Below the pieces are notes generated by a model. It searched no databases. It saw only the letters and a list, made by a program, of their open reading frames with translations, and had not been told where the DNA came from. 35,377 nucleotides of DNA from Clostridiales bacterium. GTDB lineage: Bacteria; Bacillota; Clostridia; Oscillospirales; CAG-382. The DNA lies in NCBI GenBank assembly GCA_003343885.1, contig QAKH01000063.1, positions 1-35,377 of the forward strand, in the 5' to 3' direction. Numbering within the stretch: the stretch's first letter is position 1; each line of letters starts with the position of its first letter. Both the position numbers and the translations under genes were made by a program. This document shows, piece by piece, positions 7,753 to 17,052 of the stretch.

Positions 7753-8994
7753 TTATAACACAAAATGCAGGGGAATACCATTGTAAAACTTCAGCTGCTG
7801 TTCGCCCTGTATGAGTGGCAGCAGGTAATCTATACATTTCTTTGTTACGCTTTTTCCGTCTTCGGTAATATATTCATCGGGGACTGATTTTACCTGATTG
7901 GCAACCTGAAAAACATCGACGTCAGTAACTTTAACTGCATACTTACCGTCATTATCGGTTACTCGTTCAAACGCCATCATCCGTCCGCTTTTTCCCTGTA
8001 CGGCTGTCTCGGCTGCGGCAAAACCAATTATGTACGACTCGTTTATATCGGTTTGTGACGCCATATGGGATGCGCATCTTTGAAGAATATTCAGTTCCAC
8101 GGAGCGGCACTTACAGCCTATTTCATCTCTTACAAGGTTTTCAAGGTATTTTCCCGTTCCGGAAAGGTACACATGACCAAAATTATCCATAACGCCGCTC
8201 ATTGCCGCTTTCGCCACATACTCTCCGTTCTTATCCTTTATGCCTTCGGAAACTGCTACAATTACGAAGTTCTTTCCGGGTATATTAAGCTTATTCATTA
8301 CGTCGCTTAAAAACTTTTCGGTATCGAACGGTTTTTCCGGCAAGTATATAAGGTCTGCGCCCTCTCCGCAAATCTCCTTCGTAAGCGCAGCGGAAGCGGT
8401 CAGCCATCCTGCGTCACGGCCCATAATCTCGACAATTGTTACTGCTTTCTGCAAATAGACCGCACAGTCACGAACGACTTCCTCGAGACTTGAGGCAATA
8501 AACTTTGCGGCTGAACCGAATCCCGGAGTATGGTCTGTCACGCACAAGTCGTTGTCAATAGTCTTCGGAACTCCGATAAATTTGGTATCAATAGGGTTTG
8601 CTTCAGGATGCTGAGAGCGGTATTTTTCAAGTTTTGCGACCGCGTCCATACTGTCGTTTCCGCCTATATAGAAAAAGTACTTTATATCGTATTTTTCAAT
8701 CAATTTAAAAATTTTCTCAAGCTGTTCGTCGTCTTTCAATTTGACTCTGCAAGAACCAAGCGCACTGGCAGGCGTGTTTTTTAACAGTTCAAGTTCTGCC
8801 GGCGTTTCGAAGCGTTCATTCAGCTCGACAAGCATCTCCCTCATAAAGCCTTCAATTCCGTTTCTCATTCCGTACACTTTGTCAATCTCATCGCGTTTTG
8901 AAAGACAGCCGGCAATTACCCCTGCAAGCGTTGCGTTTATTGCGCTTGTCGGTCCTCCGGACTGCCCTACCACCGCATTATACCGTTTTATCAT
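7753..8994 (-). CDS. pfp: 6-phosphofructokinase, PPi-dependent type
   Basis: This 413-residue enzyme phosphorylates fructose 6-phosphate to fructose 1,6-bisphosphate in glycolysis. The family signature is clear: GQSGGPTSAINA at the N-terminus, GGNDS near residue 107, VPKTIDNDL near 145 and VEIMGRDAGWL near 190. ATP-using enzymes have Gly in GGDGS and PGTIDND. The Asp of GGNDS and the Lys of PKTIDND are the two residues known to mark pyrophosphate use. PPi enzymes are reversible and save ATP, which fits a fermenter. The start is supported by GGAAGG 5 bases upstream. It follows the MreD-like gene by 57 bases and may be the last gene of the mfd run. Confidence 0.88.
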   Translation of the reverse strand: MIKRYNAVVGQSGGPTSAINATLAGVIAGCLSKRDEIDKVYGMRNGIEGFMREMLVELNERFETPAELELLKNTPASALGSCRVKLKDDEQLEKIFKLIEKYDIKYFFYIGGNDSMDAVAKLEKYRSQHPEANPIDTKFIGVPKTIDNDLCVTDHTPGFGSAAKFIASSLEEVVRDCAVYLQKAVTIVEIMGRDAGWLTASAALTKEICGEGADLIYLPEKPFDTEKFLSDVMNKLNIPGKNFVIVAVSEGIKDKNGEYVAKAAMSGVMDNFGHVYLSGTGKYLENLVRDEIGCKCRSVELNILQRCASHMASQTDINESYIIGFAAAETAVQGKSGRMMAFERVTDNDGKYAVKVTDVDVFQVANQVKSVPDEYITEDGKSVTKKCIDYLLPLIQGEQQLKFYNGIPLHFVL

Positions 8995-9051
8995 TTTTTC
9001 CTTCCTTCCGGAAAATCATATTTCCGACGCTTTTTATACCACTATTTAAAA

Positions 9052-9597
9052 TCACACAATAAAAAACCTTCTCTTGAAATGCTTATACAAAAATTTCACG
9101 ACGGCGTACATGACAAACACCGCTGCTGCATTGTACACAAATTCGAGAAGCAAAATTTTGAAAATCGTTTGAGCTAACCCCGCCTGTGCACCGTCAGACA
9201 TCAGATAAAAAACGCCTGTTGCCGAACGCATAAGAAGAAACGGCACAGCCGCAATTGTTGCCGTTAAAGGATTTGCTTTTGTAAACACTTTAAGATTTTT
9301 TGAGGAAAAGTACGCGCCCAACATAAAAACAAGCGGAGACAGATGAACAGGCGGTGAAACGAAAACGTCGTTCAATATTCCGAAAACAAGCGCCAGCACA
9401 GCCGCGCTCTTTCGATTTTCGTAAACCATCCCAACCGTGATACTTAAAGCTAAAAGTATGTCAAACGCCGCGTTTATTTTGCCGCTTTCCTTGTCTGAAA
9501 CCATAAAAGGGAGCACTGAAGCGCTGAAAAAGAAGAAAATAACAAACAATACCGCAAAGAACACGTTACTTTTTAAATTGCTTTCTTTCCGCTGCAT
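9052..9597 (-). CDS. MreD-like integral membrane protein
   Basis: This 181-residue hydrophobic protein has about five membrane segments and basic ends (KHFKRRF at the C-terminus). The central segment GILNDVFVSPPVHLSPLVFMLGAYF resembles the conserved Gly-Asp region of MreD, the membrane protein of the rod-shape elongasome, and the size fits. However, mreB and mreC are not adjacent; the upstream neighbour is a PrsA-like foldase. It could be a MreD paralogue or another small membrane protein. The start has GGGGGAG 7 bases upstream. It sits 66 bases after the foldase gene and 57 bases before the phosphofructokinase, so co-transcription is likely. Confidence 0.5.
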   Translation of the reverse strand: MQRKESNLKSNVFFAVLFVIFFFFSASVLPFMVSDKESGKINAAFDILLALSITVGMVYENRKSAAVLALVFGILNDVFVSPPVHLSPLVFMLGAYFSSKNLKVFTKANPLTATIAAVPFLLMRSATGVFYLMSDGAQAGLAQTIFKILLLEFVYNAAAVFVMYAVVKFLYKHFKRRFFIV

Positions 9598-9663
9598 CTC
9601 TTATCTCCCCCCTCTACCGTTTCTTGTGCACACCGAGTGTCACGTATAATGCCGGATAAGTCT

Positions 9664-10731
9664 TTAACTCAAGGAATACTCCGGAACCACGTTTATATTG
9701 AGCTGTGCCATTATCTGCTCATCAACTTGTATATTGTCAACATACTCATCAAGCCGTGCCTGGAAGTCGTCGGCAATGAGCAGGTTTTTTATAGTTAAGT
9801 ACACGGTACTGTCTGTATTATACAGCGATTCGTCCATGGGCAGTTTATACATAATGTGTATTCCGCTTCCGGAGCTTGTACTGCTCTGTACCATCCTATA
9901 CTCTCCGGGCTGCATTTCAAGGGCTGCAACGGTAAACTCCGTCGGGAACGCAGTATCGTTTGTAACGAAAAAGCCGTTGGGGTAATACTCGCTTTCATAG
10001 GTATCCTCGCTGTATTGCGCTTTCAGATCGTAAAAATCTTCGCCTGCGAGTATACGGTTATACACGCTTTCGGCAAGCTGCTGTTTCTCACTTTTTTCTT
10101 CATCGGTGAGAGACACGAGGGTTCCGTCCGACTTCGCCTTTGTCGCCGTATTGAAATAAATATGCGTTACTATTGCGTAATTTTCCGCGAAATAATCCCG
10201 TATATCGGATTCCGCGACAGGAAAAATACCGTTTTCTCCGTAAAAGTAATTATAGAGATTTCCCTGCTTGAGAGTAACGGTTAAATATCTTTCAAGAGTT
10301 TTCAAGTCAGAGCTATACGCCGACAGCTGCTCCTCAAGTTTTGCCTTTGAGCCTGCGCTTTGAGAAAGTGCGCTTATCTGATTATCAACGGATTTCTCCT
10401 GTTCCTGTGTAAGTTTAAGATCATACACTTCATCGTGCATATATTCACATATAAGCAAACTTTCTGCCGAATCGAGCGTTACGTCGTACAGCAGATCCGA
10501 CAGCGTTGTGCCGTTCTCCTCGTCTACTACATAATCCCAGTTTCCTCCGTTTGCCTGAACAACCGAAGAATACATTGATTTTTGTATAGAAGCTAAAAAG
10601 TACATAAAATTTATCGACAGCTTTCCGCCGTCCTTAAAAGACATTGCCGTACTTGCGCTGTCTCCCGAACAGGACGCAAGGCATGCGACGCATATTGCAG
10701 CGCAAACCACCAGGGCTATGATTCTTTTCAT
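9664..10731 (-). CDS. prsA: PrsA/SurA-like foldase lipoprotein
   Basis: This 355-residue protein has a signal peptide ending in the lipobox LASC, so it is probably a lipoprotein on the outer membrane face. An N-terminal SurA-like helical chaperone region spans about residues 30-185. A parvulin-type peptidyl-prolyl isomerase domain follows at about 190-310 (AIVTHIYFNT ... AGEDFYDLKAQYSED ... GFFV ... GEYRMVQS). Proteins of this group fold secreted proteins after export. A mfd-prsA order is common in Clostridia. The parvulin motifs are diverged: the usual ARHIL reads VTHIYF and the GDLG segment reads PNGFF, so isomerase activity is uncertain while chaperone activity is likely. Confidence 0.8.
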   Translation of the reverse strand: MKRIIALVVCAAICVACLASCSGDSASTAMSFKDGGKLSINFMYFLASIQKSMYSSVVQANGGNWDYVVDEENGTTLSDLLYDVTLDSAESLLICEYMHDEVYDLKLTQEQEKSVDNQISALSQSAGSKAKLEEQLSAYSSDLKTLERYLTVTLKQGNLYNYFYGENGIFPVAESDIRDYFAENYAIVTHIYFNTATKAKSDGTLVSLTDEEKSEKQQLAESVYNRILAGEDFYDLKAQYSEDTYESEYYPNGFFVTNDTAFPTEFTVAALEMQPGEYRMVQSSTSSGSGIHIMYKLPMDESLYNTDSTVYLTIKNLLIADDFQARLDEYVDNIQVDEQIMAQLNINVVPEYSLS

Positions 10732-10810
10732 TTCGTCACCTCAACGCTTATTAGTGGATGAACCAAGTCGCAAACGACGTGATCCTTACGGTTAATTTTA
10801 CCATACACGG

Positions 10811-13800
10811 TTATTTCTTTGGTGAATAAATCTTGAATATTTCTTCCAAAACAGGTCCTATGCCCTCAAAAGAGCTCACCTTTACGTTATAACACGGATT
10901 TTTTCCGAGAGAAGTCAAGACTTTTCCGGGAAATTTTGAAGCAAGCTCTATCGACTGCTCTTTTGTAGGCGGAACAGCCGGATAAATTGCAAGTTTTCCG
11001 GGGTGATATTCGAGTTTGACAATGCCGATATCACCGCATCTTGCCTTTATGGAAGCAATCATAATCAAATTCTTTGTTTCTTTCGGAATTTCTCCGTATC
11101 TGTCGCTCATTTCGTCGGTTACGTCGTCAGCGTCCGCCTTGCTCTTGATCTCTGAAATACGTTTATACATTTCAATTCTTCCTGCCGGACGTCTGATATA
11201 CTTTTCCGGAATATACGCGCTGATTCCGAGATCCACAGTACATTCCGGACTAACCTGCGGAGCTTCTCCTTTTTCTTCGAGTACCGCCTGCTCAAGTATC
11301 TTTATGAACATGTCGTAACCGACAGCGTCCATATGTCCCGACTGCTCTGCTCCCAAAAGGTTGCCCGCTCCTCTTATTTCAAGGTCACGCATAGCTATTT
11401 TAAATCCGGAACCGAACTGGGTAAACTCTCTTATAGCAACGAGGCGTTTTTGAGCGATTTCACTGAGAACATTCTGTCTTTTCCATGTGAAATACGCATA
11501 CGCTCTGCGGCTTGAGCGCCCTACCCTGCCCCTTATCTGGTGGAGCTGGGCAAGTCCCATTTTATCAGCGTCCTCGATAATCAGAGTATTTGCGTTTGGC
11601 ACGTCAACTCCCGTTTCAATTATGGTTGTACACACAAGGACGTCTATTTTTCCTTCGGTCATATCGTACCATATACGGGAAAGCTCTTCTTTATCCATCT
11701 GTCCGTGAGCTATTCCCACTACGGCGTCAGGTACGACTGCACGTATACGGGCAGCTACATTTTCCATGTCCTCAACCTTATTGTGCAGATAAAATACCTG
11801 CCCTCCGCGCCGCAATTCTTTTTTTATGGCTTCGTCTATTATTGCGTTATCAAATTCAAGCACATAGGTTTGCACCGGGTATCTGTCAATCGGAGCTTCT
11901 TCAAGTACCGACATATCCCGGATTCCGGCAAGCGCCATATTGAAGGTACGTGGAATCGGAGTTGCAGTAAGTGTGAGGGTATCCACCTGTTTTGCAATTT
12001 CCTTGAGCCGTTCTTTATGTGAAACTCCAAAGCGCTGTTCCTCGTCTATGATGAGAAGTCCCAGGTCCTTGAACTTTACGTTTTTGCCGAGCAGTTTATG
12101 TGTTCCGACAACTATATCAACTTCGCCGTTCTGCAGTTTTTCAAGAATAGTCTTTACGTTCTTAGGTGTAACGTACCGTGAAAGCATTTCCACCCGTATC
12201 GGAAAACCGTGCATACGGGAACAAAATGTGCGGAAGTGCTGAAAAGCGAGTATGGTTGTAGGCACAAGCACCGCGACCTGCTTTCCATCCATTACGCATT
12301 TGAAGGCTGCTCGGAGAGCGACCTCCGTTTTGCCGAATCCCACGTCTCCGCACAAAAGTCTGTCCATGGGACAAGGTTTTTCCATATCCCTTTTTATTTC
12401 ACGCACCGCTTCGAGCTGTCCGTCTGTTTCCTCATATTCGAAACTGCTTTCAAATTCTCTTTGCCACTCGTTATCCGGTGAAAAAGCATATCCCGGTCTG
12501 CGGCTGCGCTCGGCATACAGTGCAATAAGCTCTTTTGCCATATCCTTCGCCGCCTTTTTCGCGCGGGATTTTTTCTTAATCCACTCGCTTCCTCCCATTT
12601 TTGAAAGAGGCACATTTTCGCTTTTTCCGGTATACTTTGACAGTTTATCAAGCTGGTCGCACGGAAGATACAGAGAATCTTTTCCGGCATATTTGACGGT
12701 AATATAGTCCTTTGTCACGCCTGCTACGGTGAGCGTGCGTATGCCGAGATACTGACCTATGCCGTGCTGCTCATGCACCACGTAATCTCCCGGAGAAAGC
12801 TCGAGATAGGAAAGTATCTTTTTTGCGGCGGACTTTTTAGATTTTTCACGGCTTTTATACGCTCTTGCCGTAGACGCCTGTGTTGACGAATCCTCGCACA
12901 GGAAAACAAACTTTGACTTTATCAGTTCAAAGCCGGTATACTCGTCCGCCGGATTTCCTTTAGGAACAATATAAACGTGCTTTTCAGACATCTCTTTATA
13001 TGCCGGATTTTGTGAAACGACAGCGTTTATGCCTTTATCACGGAGCATTTCATACAGTTCTGATGCATAAGAAGGCGTTCTCACGCAAAGCACTGTTTTT
13101 ATATTGCTGTCGAGATATCCTCTCAAGTCGTCGCACAGTATGTCAAGTCCGCTCTCAATGCCTGAGGTTTGTCTTGAAGAAAACTCGAAAAGTCCGGATA
13201 TTTCAAAATCCGGAGTGCTTGCAAACACGTCGGTTACAACGCTCGGTCTTTTTGTGAGAAAGAACTTCATATCCTCATAAGTCTTGCACCACTCGCCGTC
13301 TTTGAGGATTATTTCACCGTGCTCGGCAAGGTCTGTAAGCGACTGTGAGAGCTGCCATATGAATGCGCCGAGTCTTTCTCTCACTCTCGGGTAGTCGCAG
13401 ACAAAGGCTGTTCCTTTAGCGTACTCGAACAGCGTTGTGAATTTATCATAGACAACGGACAGATATTTATCCACCGCCCGGAAATCGGAGTTTTCTGCGT
13501 CTAATCTTTCCTGCTGCAGTCTTTCGACAAGGCTTGTGTCCTTTTTGCGCTCAGCGTTTTTTATAAGCGTATCTATTCTTTGTACTATATTCTGCGCTTT
13601 TTCGGGTGAAACCGCGACCTCACGCACAGGCGTTATTTCGATTTCACGGACGTTCTCTGTGCGGCGCTGCGTCATTATATCAAAGTAACCGGCGGCGTCG
13701 AGTTCGTCTCCGAAGAATTCAAGTCTTACCGGATAATCGTTATCCGGGACAAAAATATCGAATATATCGCCTCGTCTTGAATACTGCCCTGCTCCTTCTA

Positions 13801-14356
13801 CGGTATCGGCTGAAGTATATCCGTAAGAAGCAAGAATTATCGAAAGCTCGGCAGGATCAACTGTGTCGCCGATTTTTAAGACTTTTTTTTGTGCCATATA
13901 CTCTGCCGGAGGCAAAGAACACAGCGCCGCCTCGGGTACTGTCACAACGGCGTCAAGCTTGCCACGAGCAAGCTCACGGAGCACTCTCAGTCTTTCAAAC
14001 TCCCATTCGTTTGAGGTTGTACCCATATTATGGAATCTGAAATCTCTTGCGGGAAACACTCTTACGTTTTCAAGAAACGCCGAGAGTCTGTTTTGCATTG
14101 AGTATGCTGTTTTTTCATCGGGTACGATTATAAGGCTTGCCTCGTTTGGGACTTCTGTTTCACTAACTCCAAACTTTTCAAGTGCCAGTCCTGCGCACAG
14201 CAGATTTCTGACGCCGTCCGAAAGACCGGTTGCCAGCAACGGTCCTTGAGTATATCTTCTGCCGCCGGCAGAAAATTTTGAAAGCGAAGCGCACATGCTT
14301 TTATATTCGCTTTCATTTTTGATTACCTGCAAAAGCATCCCGGATAGATTTTCCAT
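10811..14356 (-). CDS. mfd: Transcription-repair coupling factor Mfd
   Basis: This protein of 1181 residues is Mfd, which removes RNA polymerase stalled at DNA lesions and recruits UvrA. The N-terminal UvrB-like domains span about residues 1-330. A CarD-like RNA-polymerase-interacting domain lies around 525-590 (GDYVVHEQHGIGQYLG). The translocase follows, with Walker A GDVGFGKTE near 670, the DEEQ box in LIIDEEQRFG, and TATPIPRTFNMAL. The C-terminal TRCF domain covers about the last 150 residues. I choose MENLSG at 14356 as start because AAAGGGG lies 8 bases upstream; the longer frame begins with TTG and lacks a comparable site. It heads a minus-strand run with the foldase, MreD-like and phosphofructokinase genes. 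Confidence 0.97.
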   Translation of the reverse strand: MENLSGMLLQVIKNESEYKSMCASLSKFSAGGRRYTQGPLLATGLSDGVRNLLCAGLALEKFGVSETEVPNEASLIIVPDEKTAYSMQNRLSAFLENVRVFPARDFRFHNMGTTSNEWEFERLRVLRELARGKLDAVVTVPEAALCSLPPAEYMAQKKVLKIGDTVDPAELSIILASYGYTSADTVEGAGQYSRRGDIFDIFVPDNDYPVRLEFFGDELDAAGYFDIMTQRRTENVREIEITPVREVAVSPEKAQNIVQRIDTLIKNAERKKDTSLVERLQQERLDAENSDFRAVDKYLSVVYDKFTTLFEYAKGTAFVCDYPRVRERLGAFIWQLSQSLTDLAEHGEIILKDGEWCKTYEDMKFFLTKRPSVVTDVFASTPDFEISGLFEFSSRQTSGIESGLDILCDDLRGYLDSNIKTVLCVRTPSYASELYEMLRDKGINAVVSQNPAYKEMSEKHVYIVPKGNPADEYTGFELIKSKFVFLCEDSSTQASTARAYKSREKSKKSAAKKILSYLELSPGDYVVHEQHGIGQYLGIRTLTVAGVTKDYITVKYAGKDSLYLPCDQLDKLSKYTGKSENVPLSKMGGSEWIKKKSRAKKAAKDMAKELIALYAERSRRPGYAFSPDNEWQREFESSFEYEETDGQLEAVREIKRDMEKPCPMDRLLCGDVGFGKTEVALRAAFKCVMDGKQVAVLVPTTILAFQHFRTFCSRMHGFPIRVEMLSRYVTPKNVKTILEKLQNGEVDIVVGTHKLLGKNVKFKDLGLLIIDEEQRFGVSHKERLKEIAKQVDTLTLTATPIPRTFNMALAGIRDMSVLEEAPIDRYPVQTYVLEFDNAIIDEAIKKELRRGGQVFYLHNKVEDMENVAARIRAVVPDAVVGIAHGQMDKEELSRIWYDMTEGKIDVLVCTTIIETGVDVPNANTLIIEDADKMGLAQLHQIRGRVGRSSRRAYAYFTWKRQNVLSEIAQKRLVAIREFTQFGSGFKIAMRDLEIRGAGNLLGAEQSGHMDAVGYDMFIKILEQAVLEEKGEAPQVSPECTVDLGISAYIPEKYIRRPAGRIEMYKRISEIKSKADADDVTDEMSDRYGEIPKETKNLIMIASIKARCGDIGIVKLEYHPGKLAIYPAVPPTKEQSIELASKFPGKVLTSLGKNPCYNVKVSSFEGIGPVLEEIFKIYSPKK

Positions 14357-14482
14357 GCCTTCCACCCCTTTCGAGCGCAAACGGAGACGCCCTTTACGCT
14401 GAAGCGCAAAGGGTGTATTTATTAAAAGTATCGTTTATGTGTTCAGACTTTCTATACCAAGTTTCCGCACACATATACTTAT

Positions 14483-14510
14483 ATTATACATTTTTTTACT
14501 GAAATATCAA
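14483..14510 (-). promoter_or_regulatory. Promoter of mfd
   Basis: On the minus strand TTGATA (14510-14505) and a perfect TATAAT (14488-14483) are 16 bases apart, giving a leader of about 120 bases before mfd. The divergent D-lactate dehydrogenase gene begins at 14598. For that side I found only a weak TATACT near 14550 without a convincing -35. Confidence 0.65.
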
Positions 14511-14597
14511 TAGTTTACAAATATCATAGTGAAAAAAATTAAAAAAACGGATATACTAAGACAGAAAACGTGAATTTCATTGAATTGAAAGGAATTT

Positions 14598-15581
14598 ATG
14601 CAAATGAAAAAAATCGCATTTTTCGACACCAAGCCATACGACAAAATATATTTTGACAAGCTTGGCACAAACTATGAAATAACCTATTTCGAAGAAAAAC
14701 TGAATCACCACACCGCTAAAATAACCGAAGGCTTTGACGGAGTATGCGCTTTCGTGAATTCAGATATAAATGCAAAAGCAATTGAACGCATGTATGAGCG
14801 CGGAGTTAAAGTTTTGGCTATGCGCTGTGCCGGTTTCAGCAATGTTGACCTTAACGCCGCAAAAGACAAAATCACCATTGTCCGTGTTCCGGCGTATTCC
14901 CCGCACGCCGTTGCTGAACACGCGCTCGCTCTTTTGCTTGCTCTTAACCGCAAGATATACCGCGCTTATATACGCACCCGTGACTTCAATTTCAACATTG
15001 CCGGTCTTACCGGTATTGACCTGTACGGAAAGACTGCCGGAATTATCGGAACTGGTAAAATCGGAAAGACCTTTATCGGCTTATGCAAGGGACTTGGAAT
15101 GAAGGTTCTTGCTTACGATCCTTATCCTGACCCTTCGCTTGACGCTGAATATGTTTCTCTTGACATGCTTTGCTCCGAAAGCGATGTCATATCTCTGCAC
15201 TGCCCTCTCACGGACAGCACGTACCACATCATAAACAAGGACGCTCTCGAAAAAATGAAGCCCGGCGCTTTTCTTTTGAACACTTCAAGAGGGGCGCTTG
15301 TTGACAGTGAAGCGCTGCTTGAAACACTGAACTCCGGAAAACTCAGAGGAGCCGCTCTTGACGTTTACGAGGAGGAAGCTTCGTTATTCTATGAGGACAT
15401 GTCAGAGAAAATCATAAAAGACGACACTCTTTCTTTGCTCCTCAGCAGACCGAACGTACTCATAACTTCCCATCAGGGCTTTTTGACGGAAGAGGCTCTT
15501 GAAAACATTGCGGAGGTTACTATTTCAAATCTTGACGAGTTCTTCTCCGGAAAGCCTTTGACAAATCAGGTAACAGTATAA
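14598..15581 (+). CDS. ldhA: D-lactate dehydrogenase (2-hydroxyacid dehydrogenase)
   Basis: This 327-residue cytoplasmic enzyme probably reduces pyruvate to D-lactate with NADH, a fermentation end step. It has the D-isomer 2-hydroxyacid dehydrogenase pattern: a Rossmann motif GKTAGIIGTGKIGKTF near residue 145, the second signature SRGALVDSEALLETL, DVYEEEASLFYED near 255, and the catalytic His in TSHQGFLTEEAL near 295. The AMRCAGFSNVDL and NHH...KI patterns resemble the E. coli LdhA subgroup rather than 3-phosphoglycerate dehydrogenases. The start is either the ATG at 14598 or the one at 14604; GAAAGGA upstream suits the second slightly better. A terminator follows, so it is monocistronic. Confidence 0.88.
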   Translation: MQMKKIAFFDTKPYDKIYFDKLGTNYEITYFEEKLNHHTAKITEGFDGVCAFVNSDINAKAIERMYERGVKVLAMRCAGFSNVDLNAAKDKITIVRVPAYSPHAVAEHALALLLALNRKIYRAYIRTRDFNFNIAGLTGIDLYGKTAGIIGTGKIGKTFIGLCKGLGMKVLAYDPYPDPSLDAEYVSLDMLCSESDVISLHCPLTDSTYHIINKDALEKMKPGAFLLNTSRGALVDSEALLETLNSGKLRGAALDVYEEEASLFYEDMSEKIIKDDTLSLLLSRPNVLITSHQGFLTEEALENIAEVTISNLDEFFSGKPLTNQVTV

Positions 15582-15609
15582 AAAGAAAAGTAAAAGTATA
15601 AAACAGCAT

Positions 15610-15634
15610 AAAGCCGACATTCGGCGGCTTTTAA
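15610..15634 (+). terminator. Terminator of ldhA
   Basis: Arms AAAGCCG (15610-15616) and CGGCTTT (15625-15631) form a 7-bp stem and are followed by TTAAATT. It lies about 30 bases after the ldhA stop. The next 70 bases are unusually poor in G and rich in AACA-type runs. Confidence 0.65.
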
Positions 15635-15708
15635 ATTACAAAAACACTAACAAAAACGACGTTTAAACAAACAATATAAACAAAAACAACTTCAAGGAGA
15701 CTGACAAC

Positions 15709-16398
15709 ATGCTTGAAAAATTTATTGAAAAACTGTCCGCGCCGTTTAACGACGGTTCCGTAAACATTGTATGCCTCGGCGACAGCGTTACTCACGGCTG
15801 TTTCGAGTCGGGTTCGGACATGCATTCGCATTTTGACGTATTTTCTTCGTACACCGTTAAGCTTCACCGTGCCCTGCACTCCTTATATCCGCAGAAAATC
15901 ATAAACGTCATCAATTCGGGAATCGGCGGCGACTGTGCCGCAAGGGCGCTTTCACGCTTTGACCGCGATGTGCTTGCGTACCATCCGGATCTTGTAATAA
16001 TCGCTTTCGGAGTCAATGATTTCGGCGATATTCCGCTGTATCTGAAATCACTCGGAACAATGTTTGACACTCTGAACGAGAAGGGAATCCCTTGCATTTA
16101 CATGACCGAGCACATGATGAACACTTACAGTGCTGAGGACACGTCACCTTCCGTAAAGGAATATTCTAAGGTAACCGCAAAGGCTCAGACAGACGGAACT
16201 ATGGACAAGCTGTTTTCTGAGGGAATACTTCTTGCGAAAAGCAAAAACATTGCGGTATGCGACGTATATTCACGCTGGAAAAAGCTCAACAAGTGCGGTG
16301 TTGATACGACAATGATGCTCGCAAACAGGATAAATCATCCTGTAAGGCCGCTGCACGATCTTTTCGTTTCGAGTCTGATTTCCGCTATTTTTTTTTGA
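15709..16398 (+). CDS. SGNH/GDSL-family hydrolase
   Basis: This 229-residue protein has the four SGNH blocks. The catalytic Ser26 sits in CLGDSVTHG, the oxyanion Gly is in NSGIGGDCAAR, the Asn is in AFGVNDFGD near residue 104, and the His is in NRINHPVRPLHDLF near 208. The last motif has NRINHP in place of the usual DxxH, a variant I associate with clostridial members. Such enzymes are esterases or lipases that often remove acetyl groups from carbohydrates; the substrate cannot be told from the sequence. No signal peptide is visible, so it is likely cytoplasmic. GGAG lies 9 bases before the start. It stands alone between two terminators. Confidence 0.85.
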   Translation: MLEKFIEKLSAPFNDGSVNIVCLGDSVTHGCFESGSDMHSHFDVFSSYTVKLHRALHSLYPQKIINVINSGIGGDCAARALSRFDRDVLAYHPDLVIIAFGVNDFGDIPLYLKSLGTMFDTLNEKGIPCIYMTEHMMNTYSAEDTSPSVKEYSKVTAKAQTDGTMDKLFSEGILLAKSKNIAVCDVYSRWKKLNKCGVDTTMMLANRINHPVRPLHDLFVSSLISAIFF

Positions 16399-16515
16399 AA
16401 ACAACTGATTAAGAAGCGCAGGGTTATTCCATGCAATATCACAATTGGTTTTTACAAAAATAATTTATGCGCCGTTTTACAAGGTGCAGAAATATCGGCA
16501 CATAATGGCAAAATT

Positions 16516-16549
16516 AAGAGAGGGTTTGGTTTTATTACCGCCCTCCCTT
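16516..16549. terminator. Bidirectional terminator between SGNH gene and aro operon
   Basis: Arms AAGAGAGGG (16516-16524) and CCCTCCCTT (16541-16549) form a 9-bp stem with one wobble or mismatch, with a possible inner GGT/ACC extension. It is flanked by TATCTTTTC on the plus side and AATTTTG on the minus side. The convergent genes on both sides need termination here. Confidence 0.65.
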
Positions 16550-16609
16550 ATCTTTTCTTCATTTCTTAAGTTTTTCAAATATTCGATTATTTCATCGATT
16601 TTTTCAGAA

Positions 16610-17050
16610 TTATCGTTTTATCTGCTCTGACAGAGTTTTTACCGCCTCAATATATCCATCAAATCCCATTCCTTTGATGGTGCGGATACAGTAAGAACTG
16701 ATAAACGAATGGCGGCGGAACTCCTCACGTGTGTCAATATCTGAAATATGCACCTCCACCGCAGGAATTGCAACGCACTTAAGTGCGTCCAGAATAGCTA
16801 CGCTTGTATGCGTGTACGCCGCCGGATTTATAACAATTCCGTCAAACACACCGAGCGCAGATTGGATTTTCTCAACAATAGCGCCTTCATAGTTTGACTG
16901 AAAGCACTCATATTCAATACCGTTTTTTTCACAGTAGCCGCCGATAAGTGCGACAAGGTCGGCATACGTGTTTTTTCCGTATATGTCAGGCTCTCTTATT
17001 CCAAGCATATTGAGGTTCGGTCCGTTTATAACAAGTATTTTCATTTTCAT
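16610..17050 (-). CDS. aroQ: 3-dehydroquinate dehydratase, type II
   Basis: This protein of 146 residues is the small type II dehydroquinase, which converts 3-dehydroquinate to 3-dehydroshikimate. It shows the family motifs in order: ILVINGPNLNMLGIREP at the start, with the catalytic Tyr in DIYG; SNYEGAIVEKIQ; GIVINPAAYTHTSVA; and PAVEVHISDI with the catalytic His. An ATG at 17056 overlaps the upstream stop codon as ATGA, but AAAGG abuts it. The ATG at 17050, six bases further on, fits the ribosome binding site better. It is the last gene of the aromatic operon and is translationally coupled to the aroE-aroK fusion. Confidence 0.95.
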   Translation of the reverse strand: MKMKILVINGPNLNMLGIREPDIYGKNTYADLVALIGGYCEKNGIEYECFQSNYEGAIVEKIQSALGVFDGIVINPAAYTHTSVAILDALKCVAIPAVEVHISDIDTREEFRRHSFISSYCIRTIKGMGFDGYIEAVKTLSEQIKR

Positions 17051-17052
17051 AC

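Noticed and set aside
11540..14249. Plus-strand open frames of 100-160 codons within mfd
   Set aside because: They lie opposite a fully conserved gene and show no protein-family motifs; overlap arises from codon bias.
14357..14380. Upstream extension of mfd from a TTG codon
   Set aside because: The extension contains the ribosome binding site AAAGGGG that serves the ATG at 14356.
14505..14560. Promoter for ldhA with TATACT near 14550
   Set aside because: No -35 element at a fitting distance could be found, and no Rex-like palindrome was seen.
15635..15700. AACA-rich, G-poor stretch before the SGNH hydrolase gene as a repeat or regulatory element
   Set aside because: The units are irregular and no pairing or phasing was visible; it may be just an unstructured leader.
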